The notes beneath the pieces are model-generated. The model was not told where the DNA came from. It made no database searches and saw nothing but the letters and a program-made list of their open reading frames with translations. A stretch of 64,000 nucleotides of DNA, taken from positions 1-64,000 of the forward strand of contig CAZNPH010000018.1 in the NCBI GenBank assembly GCA_964574985.1. The letters run 5' to 3'. The position numbers were made by a program, and so were the translations under genes. Each line of letters starts with the position of its first letter. Position 1 is the stretch's first letter. Below are positions 28,413-35,612 of this stretch, one piece after another. Origin of the DNA: CAZNPH01 sp964574985. GTDB taxonomy: Bacteria; Bacteroidota; Bacteroidia; Bacteroidales; SM23-62.

Positions 28413-29858
28413 CTATTTTGGAATGATGTTCCAGTAACCCTTCTTAGAGGAACCCTTGCGTTCTAACACTGATTTTTCTTTTAGTTTCTTTATGTTTTTT
28501 TCAATAGCAGTAGTACTAATACCAATTGATTTTGCCATTTCAGTTATGCTAGCAGCCGGATTATTCCAAATAATCTCAAGGATTTTCCACTCACTTTCAC
28601 CCAACCGATCACCCAACCGATCACCCAACCGATCACCCAAATTCTTTCTAAACTCGTTCCAATCGGGTGCTTCAGTTACTTTCTCTGTTCGCAACGGTAT
28701 AATCGTTTTGAAAATATCACCTTCAATAAATTCAGGTATTGTCCCTGGACTGTATATGCTACAAAACTTGAATGTATTACGTACACCAGAACCTAATTCG
28801 TCAACACGTCCAATTTCCTTGAAAAACCTGGCAATTACTGGATTTTTGGGATACGGTGAAAAATTGACAGGATCTATAGCACCTGATCCATGTGGACGAT
28901 TCCAATTCTCTGTATAAACTCTATCTTTCTCAATAATCATTTTTGCTGGAAAAGCATTGCTGTACTCTCTATGGATGAGCAGATTACTTATGATCTCTCT
29001 GAAAAGTCTGTCCCTTAGGCTTATACGGTATGTATTTTCCTGATAGAATTTATCCGGTAGGTGTTTCTGGATAAAAGCAATTAGCCGGTCATAACTTTCA
29101 ACTAAATTGGTTCGGATATCATCCCTGTCATCATATCGATCCAGATTCTCTATCCGGAGAATTGTATCAGTTTTATGATGAGGTAAAGCAGCTAAAATTG
29201 TTTCATCTTTGGCTAATAGTAATATGCCTGCTAATGTGTATCCTTCTTTACCGGTGACTAGATCCTTCTTGTAGAGACCAGAATATCGAAGTATCTGGTC
29301 ATTTGACATTTCTAACCACGGATGTTGTGTATCGCGGTTGCCAACAACAGTGCGTAACCGTTTGAATAATTTCTGTTTAAAATCAGCAAGTTTAACAAAT
29401 GGGAAAACTTTATTCTCGGAATATGTGTTTTGTTTTCGTATGAACAGTTGGGTTACTTGATCATTATGCTTGGTAATATTTAAATCCCCATCCTGATTCC
29501 TGTCAAATATTTTACCATTTGTGTTATGAACCTGGGAACTCTCAGGGACATAAACATAAATAACTCTTTTCCCTTCATAATCGATTAGCTGTGGAGATAA
29601 ATAAAATGGAGGATTGAGTTTTTGTGGATTGTTGGCACTGGTAACGATGTTATTGATGAGATCCTGAATTCTATCTTCGAGGATACCTTCAACAGTTCCA
29701 TTATTTTTCACTCCCAAAAGTAAATGACCCCCTTGTCTGTTCAGGAAAGCACAGATTGATTCGAAGGTATCTTTGTTTAGCTCAAATCGAGAAGTTTTGA
29801 ACTCAATTTCAATACCTTCACCTTTTTTAAGTAGTTCCTTAATCTTTTCGGAATTCAT
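28413..29858 (-). CDS. AlbA_2 (Schlafen-like) domain transcriptional regulator / RecG-like ATP-binding protein
   Basis: Residues about 10-130 form the AlbA_2 domain (EGIEIEFKTSRFELNK, NRQGGHLLLGVKNNG). Residues about 260-400 resemble the ATP-binding C-terminal region of this family (RDRLFREIISNLLIHREYSN, RVDELGSGVRNTFKF). A winged helix closes the protein (about 420-480, ITEMAKSIGISTTAIEKNI). A GDRLGDRLGDRLG linker lies between, encoded by a 12-base tandem repeat. TTG 29870 opens the frame, but ATG 29858 (MNSEKIKEL) is preferred. Members regulate transcription or occur in defence/mobile islands. The gene is visibly more AT-rich than the flanking sugar loci, which fits acquisition by transfer. 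Confidence 0.85.
   Translation of the reverse strand: MNSEKIKELLKKGEGIEIEFKTSRFELNKDTFESICAFLNRQGGHLLLGVKNNGTVEGILEDRIQDLINNIVTSANNPQKLNPPFYLSPQLIDYEGKRVIYVYVPESSQVHNTNGKIFDRNQDGDLNITKHNDQVTQLFIRKQNTYSENKVFPFVKLADFKQKLFKRLRTVVGNRDTQHPWLEMSNDQILRYSGLYKKDLVTGKEGYTLAGILLLAKDETILAALPHHKTDTILRIENLDRYDDRDDIRTNLVESYDRLIAFIQKHLPDKFYQENTYRISLRDRLFREIISNLLIHREYSNAFPAKMIIEKDRVYTENWNRPHGSGAIDPVNFSPYPKNPVIARFFKEIGRVDELGSGVRNTFKFCSIYSPGTIPEFIEGDIFKTIIPLRTEKVTEAPDWNEFRKNLGDRLGDRLGDRLGESEWKILEIIWNNPAASITEMAKSIGISTTAIEKNIKKLKEKSVLERKGSSKKGYWNIIPK
28599..28640 (+). repeat. 12-base tandem repeat inside the AlbA_2 gene
   Basis: Three exact units of acccaaccgatc plus six bases of a fourth span 28599-28640. On the coding strand they give the Gly-Asp-Arg-Leu repeat of the linker. 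The unit length is a multiple of three, so copy-number change would alter only the linker length. Confidence 0.85.
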
Positions 29859-29930
29859 ATCATTGATCAAACTTAGTATTTATAAAGATAAAAATCAGGT
29901 TTTACTTTGAACAGTGATTCAATGATTTTA

Positions 29931-29966
29931 GGACCTCATGATGAAGAATCATATGCTCAACCATTT
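29931..29966 (-). pseudogene. Degenerate tRNA-Met fragment (anticodon and D-arm part)
   Basis: GGACCTCATGAT at 29931-29942 is identical to bases 30290-30301 of the intact tRNA-Met, and the following AGAATCAT..GCTC-AACCAT aligns with the rest of its anticodon and D-arm region with a few changes. The copy lacks the acceptor and T-arm, so it cannot be a functional tRNA. Confidence 0.6.
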
Positions 29967-29997
29967 TAAATATTTGATCTTCAAAATACTATAAATG

Positions 29998-30035
29998 AAA
30001 AATCCTTTTCCAAATGGATACAGAGAAGGATTTTT
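29998..30035. terminator. Bidirectional terminator-like hairpin
   Basis: A 10-base perfect stem (AAAAATCCTT at 29998-30007 with AAGGATTTTT at 30026-30035) has A-runs on one side and T-runs on the other, so it could end transcripts from either strand between the tRNA region and the AlbA_2 gene. Confidence 0.5.
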
Positions 30036-30071
30036 TGGGATTTGAAATCAAGCTAAATAACTGATTATCAG

Positions 30072-30091
30072 TAGCGAGACCGGGAATTGCT
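30072..30091 (-). repeat. Direct-repeat copy of the tRNA-Met 3' end
   Basis: GTAGCGAGACCGGGAATTG matches 30263-30281 (GTAGCGAGGCCGGGAATTG) with one mismatch, the complement of the T-arm/acceptor 3' end of the intact tRNA. Direct repeats of a tRNA 3' end are typical att-site footprints left by integrases; no integrase is present. Confidence 0.6.
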
Positions 30092-30130
30092 CATCCGCTT
30101 ACCAGCGGATTCGCGAGTCCTCGCAGAGAA

Positions 30131-30265
30131 GCCTTACAAGGAAAAAGCCTTTGTTCACTTCGCTCACTATAAGTCTTTTTTATAACATGCCCTTTCAAGC
30201 AAGCTTGAGGGCATGCCATAAAAAAGCCTTATCCGCCAGTGGCCGGAAAAGGCTTTTTCCTTGTA
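30131..30265. repeat. Inverted repeats bounding a structured intergenic segment
   Basis: CCTTACAAGGAAAAAGCC (from 30131) is the near-exact inverse of GGCTTTTTCCTTGTAG (ending 30266). Inside are further hairpins, including an imperfect pair around 30188-30215 (GCCCTTTCAAGC / GCTTGAGGGC). Just upstream at 30093-30111 is ATCCGCTTACCAGCGGAT. Together with the tRNA fragments and the hairpin at 29998-30035, this is all I see in the gene-free stretch 29871-30263. Confidence 0.55.
30220..30258 (-). terminator. Rho-independent terminator of tRNA-Met
   Basis: AAAAAAGCCTTATCCG (30220-30235) pairs with CGGAAAAGGCTTTTT (30244-30258) across a short loop. Read on the minus strand, it is a strong stem ending in a T-run starting 6 bases after the tRNA 3' end. 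Confidence 0.65.
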
Positions 30266-30337
30266 GCGAGGCCGGGAATTGAACCCGGGACCTCATGATT
30301 ATGAATCATGCGCTCTAACCATCTGAGCTACCTCGCC
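30264..30337 (-). tRNA. tRNA-Met (anticodon CAT)
   Basis: The 74-base minus-strand sequence starts GGCGAGGTAGCTCAGATGG and folds into a full cloverleaf: acceptor GGCGAGG with CCTCGCT (one G-T pair), a D-arm with GCTCAGATGGTTAGAGC, the anticodon stem CATGA/TCATG around TTCATAA (anticodon CAT), variable loop GAGGT, T-arm CCGGG-TTCAATT-CCCGG, discriminator A. The G-rich anticodon stem of initiator tRNAs is absent, so an elongator Met tRNA (or an Ile-CAT tRNA) is likely. CCA is not encoded. Confidence 0.95.
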
Positions 30338-30417
30338 GTTCGTATTGCTGCCCCGGCGTTCGTATTGCTACCCCGCCGTTCGTATTGCTATCCCGGCGTT
30401 CGTATTGCTACCCTTAC
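30338..30417. repeat. Four 20-base tandem repeats next to the tRNA 5' end
   Basis: Units start at 30338, 30358, 30378 and 30398; the consensus is gttcgtattgctaccccggc. The first ten bases are identical in all four units, and differences fall in the last nine. The array directly abuts the first base of the tRNA gene, where its promoter would lie. The rest of the interval to 30517 shows nothing recognisable. Confidence 0.9.
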
Positions 30418-30517
30418 GTTGATGGGGGCGATGCAAGCGGATGCAAATATAAAATTAAAATATCAACGATAAAAATGCGGACGGTTATATCCCGGATGAG
30501 GAAAGCGGGAATGTTTT

Positions 30518-30862
30518 TCAGGTATCCGGTTTATCCTTTTTTTTCTGGTCCTTGTCTTTTTTCCTGTCTCTGAGCAGTTCTTCGCGGATCATGGTGTGTC
30601 CGCATTCCGGGCATTTGAATTCGGTACATTTGGTTCCTCTTTCATGGGGTATCCTCGCTCCGCATTTTGCGCAAACACAATAGCCTCCGGGACCATATGC
30701 CCCGCCTTTGTTCAGTCCGCGGCCCATACCGCGACCGCTGCCGCCGCCCATTTCGCGACCGCCGCCCATTCCGCGGCCGCCTCCCATTCCGCGGCCGCCT
30801 CCACCGCCACGGCCACCTCCGCCGCCGCCCTGGTTTTTGAAGATTCTTCCTGAATTGTTCAT
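30518..30862 (-). CDS. Glycine/arginine-rich zinc-ribbon protein
   Basis: A 114-residue protein. Residues 8-60 are almost entirely Gly, Arg and Met (GGGRGMGGGREMGGG). Residues about 60-95 form a zinc ribbon with two Cys pairs (VCAKCGARIP and KCPECGHTMIRE-like), and the C-terminus is Lys/Asp-rich (RDRKKDKDQKKKDK). Similar small proteins occur beside redox and iron-sulfur gene clusters, where their role is unknown. It is the last gene of the hdr operon, 16 bases after the winged-helix gene, so it may serve the same complex as a metal- or nucleic-acid-binding accessory. Confidence 0.75.
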   Translation of the reverse strand: MNNSGRIFKNQGGGGGGRGGGGGRGMGGGRGMGGGREMGGGSGRGMGRGLNKGGAYGPGGYCVCAKCGARIPHERGTKCTEFKCPECGHTMIREELLRDRKKDKDQKKKDKPDT

Positions 30863-30878
30863 TTTTCCGGATTTTGGA

Positions 30879-31151
30879 TTATTTCTCAGCCTTTAATTTA
30901 TAAAAAAAATATTCATCCATGTCATCAATCCGGTCAACTTCTATTTCACCGTATTTTCTCAGTGTCATCAGGTGGTAGGTGACTACACCGGCCGGGAGTC
31001 CTGTTTCTTTGGCTATCCGGGGAATGGTGCGGGGTTCGGATTTGAGTGCTTTGGTGATCAGTTTTTTTATTCTGACGTCCTCCTTGCGGCTTTTTTTTAA
31101 TTCCCCGGGGACGGTTCGTTTTTGTTTTATATGATCAATGGTTTTTTTCAT
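30879..31151 (-). CDS. Small winged-helix DNA-binding protein
   Basis: A 90-residue protein with a basic N-terminus and a winged helix at about 28-85: KSEPRTIPRIAKETGLPAGV gives the first helices, VVTYHLMTLRKYGEI the recognition helix and the start of the wing. The aromatic C-terminus (EYFFYKLKAEK) closes the wing. It is 11 bases downstream of the second hdrA-like gene on the same strand. It probably senses and regulates the sulfur/redox operon, alone or with the divergent Crp/Fnr protein. Confidence 0.72.
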   Translation of the reverse strand: MKKTIDHIKQKRTVPGELKKSRKEDVRIKKLITKALKSEPRTIPRIAKETGLPAGVVTYHLMTLRKYGEIEVDRIDDMDEYFFYKLKAEK

Positions 31152-31162
31152 GGTCTTTTATT

Positions 31163-33097
31163 TTATTCTGCCATGGCCGCGATCGTGCTTTCCATTTCCT
31201 TGTCGGTGTAACCGACCAGGTCAATCGCATTTTCAGGACAGACAGGAAGGCACATACCGCATCCCTTGCAGACGGGTTCATTTACCTCGGCGATCTGTTT
31301 TCCTTTAAATTCTGTTTTCCTTATGGCGTCGTACGGGCAGATCTCCAGGCATTTCCCGCACCATTCACAACGGTCTTTGTGGATCCTGGCCAGTGTGGGT
31401 TCAAGTTCTATCATTCCACTGGCCAATAGGGAACTTACTTTTGAGGCTGCCGACAGGGATGAATTCACGGATTCGGATGTATTTTTAGGACCCTGGCAGG
31501 TGCCGGCGATGTAAACTCCGTCGATCACGGTTTCCACCGGCCTTAGCTTGGGATGGATCTCATTGTAGAACTTGTCGCGGCCGATGGGGACTTTCAAAAG
31601 TTTCGCCAGTGCCTCGTTTTTGCGGGGAACCATGCCGGTTACGAGCACGACCAGGTCTGCATCCACTTCGACTTCCATGTTTTCCGTAAGCACATCCTTG
31701 ACCTTCACCACGGTTTGGTCCCCTTTTCTTTCCACAATGGCAGCATGCTCCTCGAATGTCTGCAGAAAAAGGTCCCCGTTGTTCATGCTGTCCTGGTATA
31801 TGGTTTCCTGTTTTCCATAGGTCCTGATACCACGGGTAAAATGAAAATTACGGATCCCGGGGAATTTTTCCCTGGCCAGGATGGCCGTATGCATGGCGGC
31901 GGTACAGCAATACCGGGAGCAGTATTTATTTTCACCTTCTGCCTGGCGTGATCCCACACAATAAATGTACGTTATGTTTTTAATGGTTTTGTTGCCGAAG
32001 ACCAGTTCTTTCCGGTTCATATCAATTAGTCTTCTGAACTGTTGTAGGGTGACCACATTGCCGATCTCTCTGTACCCGTATTCACCTTTGCCCGGTTCGT
32101 AGGGATCAAATCCTGTGGTGAGCAGTATGGCTCCGGCATTCAGTTTGACCGTTTTTGCCTTCTGCTGAAGATCGATCTTGTCCCACACCTTTGTACATTC
32201 GTTGCAGTGGTTGCAGTTGGCATCATCGATGACAACTGTTTCAGGGAATTGCCCCGGATGGTTCCGGTATATGGCTTTTCTTTTGGTCAGATTGAAATTG
32301 AAGGGATCGTCCACTTCAACGGGGCAGATGTCAATGGCTTTTTGCAGGTCCGGATCATCCGGATTCCCGTCTTCTTTGATGTATCCGGGGGTTAAACGGA
32401 CCTCGATCTCGAAATTGCCCACAAATCCTTTTTTTTCGGTGATCTCCGCACCCGTATAAAGGGTGATGTTCTTGTTTTCTGTAATTTCCTGGTAGAGTTT
32501 GTCAATGATATCCCCTGCGTTTTCGTCGGCAGGAAACAGTTTGTTCCACTGGGGGATCCTTCCTCCAACAAAATGGTTCTTTTCAATCAGGTGTACTTCC
32601 GTCCCCATGCGGGCCAGGGCGAGGGCTGCACGCATTCCTGCAATTCCCGCTCCCAGAATAGCCACCGAATTGCCGGCTTCGATCCTCACCTCTTCGAGTG
32701 CTTCGGAGTGGCGGGCCCGTTCAATGCCTCCTTTGACCAGTGATATGGCCTTTTCGGTTGCCTGTTCCGGTGCGTCGGAATGTGCCCAGGAACATTGCTC
32801 CCTGATGTTAACCTGTACATAATTATATGGGTTCAGCCCCGCCCGCAATGCAACGTTCCTGAATGTATGCAGGTGGAGTTTGGGAGAGCATGAAGCGACC
32901 ACCAGGGCGTCCAGCTCATTCTCCCGTATGTCCTTTACCATTTCTTCCTGCACGGAATCGGCACATGCAAACATGGTAGTTTTGGCAAATGCGACACCAT
33001 CCTCATTTTTTACGGCTTCATTCACCCGGTCTACATCCACATAATCGGAAATATTGGATCCGCACTGGCATATGTATACCCCGACCTTATTTCTCAT
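31163..33097 (-). CDS. HdrA-like FAD/iron-sulfur protein (large, with two C-terminal 4Fe-4S sites)
   Basis: A 644-residue heterodisulfide-reductase subunit A-like flavoprotein. The N-terminal HdrA domain (1-140) has GVYICQCGSNISDYVD and FACADSVQEEMVKDI. A dinucleotide fold follows (VAILGAGIAGMRAALALA, about 144-161), a central redox region with CVGSRQ and CSRYCCTAAMHTAIL, and a C-terminal two-cluster ferredoxin (CEWCGKCLEICP, CKGCGMCLPVCP, about residues 580-620). HdrA proteins pass electrons through FAD and can bifurcate them; QmoB of sulfate reducers is related. It overlaps the upstream hdrA-like gene by 11 bases. No HdrB or HdrC is encoded nearby, so its electron acceptor is unknown. Confidence 0.93.
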   Translation of the reverse strand: MRNKVGVYICQCGSNISDYVDVDRVNEAVKNEDGVAFAKTTMFACADSVQEEMVKDIRENELDALVVASCSPKLHLHTFRNVALRAGLNPYNYVQVNIREQCSWAHSDAPEQATEKAISLVKGGIERARHSEALEEVRIEAGNSVAILGAGIAGMRAALALARMGTEVHLIEKNHFVGGRIPQWNKLFPADENAGDIIDKLYQEITENKNITLYTGAEITEKKGFVGNFEIEVRLTPGYIKEDGNPDDPDLQKAIDICPVEVDDPFNFNLTKRKAIYRNHPGQFPETVVIDDANCNHCNECTKVWDKIDLQQKAKTVKLNAGAILLTTGFDPYEPGKGEYGYREIGNVVTLQQFRRLIDMNRKELVFGNKTIKNITYIYCVGSRQAEGENKYCSRYCCTAAMHTAILAREKFPGIRNFHFTRGIRTYGKQETIYQDSMNNGDLFLQTFEEHAAIVERKGDQTVVKVKDVLTENMEVEVDADLVVLVTGMVPRKNEALAKLLKVPIGRDKFYNEIHPKLRPVETVIDGVYIAGTCQGPKNTSESVNSSLSAASKVSSLLASGMIELEPTLARIHKDRCEWCGKCLEICPYDAIRKTEFKGKQIAEVNEPVCKGCGMCLPVCPENAIDLVGYTDKEMESTIAAMAE

Positions 33098-34388
33098 GGT
33101 TTCCGTTGTTTATGTAACTGAGTGCTTCTGCAGAGGCGGCGCCGGCCGATAAAATGGAATCGGGTATATCCATGGGGCCCGCTGCGGTCCCGGCCACAAA
33201 AACTCCTTTCATGCTGGTGGTGGCCGGACTGGATAATTCATTGGTCTGTCCGACATAGCCGAACGGATCCTGTTGAACTCCATCCGTTTTGAACATGTGT
33301 GAAAAATCATCATTGGACAGGATACCGACCGACAATACCACCAGGTCGTGTTCGGTTTCTTTCAGCAAGCCGTTTCCGATGTCTTCGTACCTGAGGATCA
33401 GATTGCCGTTTTCCTTTTCTGTGATCCTGGCAACTTTCCCCTTGACGAATTCCACGCCCATCCCTTTTGACTGCTGGTAGAATTCCTCGAATCCTTTGCC
33501 GAAAGCACGGATGTTGATATAGTATATGGTGATGTCGGCCATGGGCAGGGCACCCATCAGAAGCTGGGCCTGTTTGATGGAATACATGCAGCAAACCTGG
33601 GAACAGATCGGGTTGCCTATGGTTTCATCACGGGATCCCGTGCACAAAATATAGGCAATATTGTCGGGCATTTTGCCGTCTCCGGGCCGCAATACAGTGT
33701 TGAAGGGGCGGGTGGGTACAAGTTGGCGTTCCATCTGCATGGAGGTGACCACATTCCTGTATTCCCCGAAACCGTACCTGGGCATTTTCACCGGATCAAA
33801 AAGCCGGTAGCCGGTGGCAATGATGATCGATTTTGCTTTTACCGTGGTCCTTTTTTCTTCCTGGGTGAAATCGATGGCATCTGCCGGACAGACTTTTTCA
33901 CATATTCCGCAAAGGATGCAGTGATCGATATCGATGGCGGCGATGCGCGGACTGGCGACGCTGAACGGGATATAGGCGGCTTTTCTGCCCACCAGGTCCC
34001 ACTGGTACTGGTCTTTTACCACCACCGGGCATTTGTCTTCGCAAATCTGGCAACCGGTGCAATCCCCGGTTACATACCTGGGATGCTCTTCCAGGGTAAA
34101 GCTGAAACCGTTGCCGGATTCTTTTTCAATATCCCGGACCTCACTGTTGGTATAGATGGTGATGTTCGGATTACGGACCGTTTCGGATACTTTCGGGGTG
34201 GTAATGCAGGCGGCACAATCCAGCGTGGGAAACACCTTGCTGAGATGGATCATTTTTCCCCCGATGGAAAGGTCCTTTTCTACCAGGATGACCTTTTGCC
34301 CTGAATTGGCCAGATTGAGGGCCGCTTCTTCACCTGCGATTCCCCCGCCGATAACCAGTACGTCATAAGCCGGTGCAGATTTTCCCAT
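33087..34388 (-). CDS. HdrA/QmoA-like FAD/iron-sulfur protein (small)
   Basis: A 433-residue flavoprotein. FAD-binding motif DVLVIGGGIAGEEAALNLA at 9-27; FPTLDCAACITTPK at 53-66; two 4Fe-4S motifs, CTGCQICEDKCP (110-121) and CILCGICEKVCP (157-168); a later CTGSRDETIGNPICSQVCC segment and the C-terminal GVFVAGTAAGP. The size and cluster layout are close to QmoA, the quinone-interacting oxidoreductase subunit. It begins 2 bases upstream-adjacent to the mvhD-like gene and overlaps the larger HdrA-like gene. QmoC, the membrane subunit, is absent. Together the two HdrA-like proteins likely form a soluble heterodimer. Confidence 0.92.
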   Translation of the reverse strand: MGKSAPAYDVLVIGGGIAGEEAALNLANSGQKVILVEKDLSIGGKMIHLSKVFPTLDCAACITTPKVSETVRNPNITIYTNSEVRDIEKESGNGFSFTLEEHPRYVTGDCTGCQICEDKCPVVVKDQYQWDLVGRKAAYIPFSVASPRIAAIDIDHCILCGICEKVCPADAIDFTQEEKRTTVKAKSIIIATGYRLFDPVKMPRYGFGEYRNVVTSMQMERQLVPTRPFNTVLRPGDGKMPDNIAYILCTGSRDETIGNPICSQVCCMYSIKQAQLLMGALPMADITIYYINIRAFGKGFEEFYQQSKGMGVEFVKGKVARITEKENGNLILRYEDIGNGLLKETEHDLVVLSVGILSNDDFSHMFKTDGVQQDPFGYVGQTNELSSPATTSMKGVFVAGTAAGPMDIPDSILSAGAASAEALSYINNGNHEK

Positions 34389-34389
34389 C

Positions 34390-34800
34390 TTATTTTTCTT
34401 GGTTTTTTGAAAAATATTCAGCGAATGATTTCATTTGCCTGACGAAGGATTCTGCGCATACCGAGCAAATGGCTGCCATTTTGAGCCTTTCAGGTTTGAT
34501 CCCTTTTTCTTCCATCAGCTTATGGGTTTGTTTGACCACCTGTGCCGTGTTTTCTGTACAGGATTCGCTGAACGGACAATCTGTGCCGTCGGCAGCGATG
34601 AACACTCCGTCGAAACCCTTTTTGAATGCATACAGGATCCACGTGGGCTTGATCCCTGATGAACATGGGACACTGATGGTTTCGACCGTTGGCGGATAAT
34701 GCATTTTCAGCAATCCGGCCAGATCGATGGCAGGATCTGAAATTTTTTCCGTTGAAAAAACAAGAATCCTGGGAGCATCCTTGCCTTTTTTGCTCTCCAT
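34390..34800 (-). CDS. MvhD/FlpD-like iron-sulfur electron-transfer subunit
   Basis: A 136-residue protein of the MvhD family (2Fe-2S or similar cluster), which feeds electrons into HdrA. The conserved PCSSGIKPTWILYAFKKGFD block is present, followed by a GVFIAADGTDCPFSESC region in place of the usual GCHPGDCHY, and a C-terminal CSVCAESF. Cys residues at about 46, 74, 79, 112 and 115 could hold a cluster. MvhD is usually fused to or adjacent to HdrA; here it lies directly upstream of two HdrA-like genes, so it is part of that complex. Confidence 0.85.
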   Translation of the reverse strand: MESKKGKDAPRILVFSTEKISDPAIDLAGLLKMHYPPTVETISVPCSSGIKPTWILYAFKKGFDGVFIAADGTDCPFSESCTENTAQVVKQTHKLMEEKGIKPERLKMAAICSVCAESFVRQMKSFAEYFSKNQEK

Positions 34801-34808
34801 TCCCGGCG

Positions 34809-35057
34809 CTATTTCTTCATATAGATTTTAAAATACCCCGATTCTTCTAAGGTACCCAGATATTCATGTCCTTTTTTGGTTGCCCATTTGGGAATGTCCC
34901 TTTTGGTCCCTTCGTCGGAGGACAGTATTTCCATGATTTCTCCCGGCTGGATCTCTCCGATGGCTTTTTTTGCAGCCAGCAAAGGTCCGGGACATGCGGT
35001 CCCTCTTGCATCAACGGTTTTGTTTACATTCAGGTTGCTTAATTCTTCCGGATTCAT
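34809..35057 (-). CDS. tusA: TusA-family sulfur-carrier protein
   Basis: An 82-residue TusA/SirA-fold protein. The active Cys22 lies in DARGTACPGPLLAAKKAI, the family's CPxP signature near the N-terminus, followed by GEIMEILSSDEGTKRDIP and the C-terminal EESGYFKIYMKK. TusA accepts persulfide sulfur and hands it to partners such as DsrE or heterodisulfide-reductase-like complexes. Here it is between dsrE and the electron-transfer genes, 8 bases from the mvhD-like gene, which points to a role in sulfur delivery to or from the Hdr-like complex and not to tRNA thiolation. Confidence 0.93.
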   Translation of the reverse strand: MNPEELSNLNVNKTVDARGTACPGPLLAAKKAIGEIQPGEIMEILSSDEGTKRDIPKWATKKGHEYLGTLEESGYFKIYMKK

Positions 35058-35084
35058 GACTGTAAGGTTTTTTGGTTCAACAAA

Positions 35085-35510
35085 TTATATGAACAGGTGT
35101 ACGTCCGCTTCCTGTGCTGCACTGATGTATTCGCCGATTCCGCAGATATCGTCGGCCAGGTCCACAAAATCCTCCAGTTTTTCCCCGCCCCAGAGCTTTC
35201 CTGCCAGTCCGCATATGTGGATGCGGACATCGGTCAGCTCTTTGGCTTCTTTGAAAAATTCGAGCCAGGGTTTCACGTTCAGACGCTTCAGCGATTCCAG
35301 GAATTCTTCCCTGAGCTGAGGGTTTTCGGCCATGGCCAGTTTTTCCGTATCGGAAGCGATTTCTTTCTTAAAAGCCCTTGCTCCCTGCAGCAAAACGTAG
35401 ATATCGACTTCCATATCGTCTGCAGCTGCGCCGCTGAGCACAATGCCTGCAGCAGTCAGTTTGTCAATACTCCCTGAAAAAAGAGCCAGGACCATTTTTT
35501 TGTTTTCCAT
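35085..35510 (-). CDS. DsrE-like sulfurtransferase (DsrE/DsrF-family)
   Basis: A 141-residue DsrE-fold protein. The start at 35510 (MENKKMVLALFSGSIDK) is favoured over the longer frame to 35561, whose extra residues have no family match. The conserved Cys100 in VRIHICGLAGKLWG aligns with the sulfur-carrying Cys of DsrE-type proteins. An early SGAAADDMEVDIYVLLQGA segment is typical of the family. It is the first gene of the operon, 27 bases before tusA. The DsrE-TusA pair usually relays sulfur in sulfur oxidation or reduction pathways. Confidence 0.85.
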   Translation of the reverse strand: MENKKMVLALFSGSIDKLTAAGIVLSGAAADDMEVDIYVLLQGARAFKKEIASDTEKLAMAENPQLREEFLESLKRLNVKPWLEFFKEAKELTDVRIHICGLAGKLWGGEKLEDFVDLADDICGIGEYISAAQEADVHLFI

Positions 35511-35529
35511 GATTAAGGAGTTTACTGGT

Positions 35530-35558
35530 TTTGAAGTGATAATTTTGTCATAAATTTG
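35530..35558 (+). promoter_or_regulatory. Possible promoter of the Crp/Fnr gene
   Basis: TTTG at 35530-35533 and TAAATTTG at 35551-35558 are separated by 17 bases, matching the Bacteroidota consensus. The transcript would start near 35565, about 105 bases before the crp start, placing both Crp-type boxes downstream of it. Confidence 0.35.
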
Positions 35559-35612
35559 CATATAAAAGTACAGATGAAGAAAGAAATTTTGTTGAGAATG
35601 ATTAAATATTTA

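Noticed and set aside
28174..29870. Anti-phage defence island
   Set aside because: An AlbA_2 regulator and a helicase tail are compatible with one, but there is no intact effector, nuclease or methylase.
30338..30417. Possible CRISPR array
   Set aside because: Units are adjacent 20-base tandem copies without unique spacers, and no cas genes are present.
31163..34388. Complete Qmo complex
   Set aside because: Only QmoA/QmoB-like proteins are present; no gene for the membrane subunit QmoC exists within the window.
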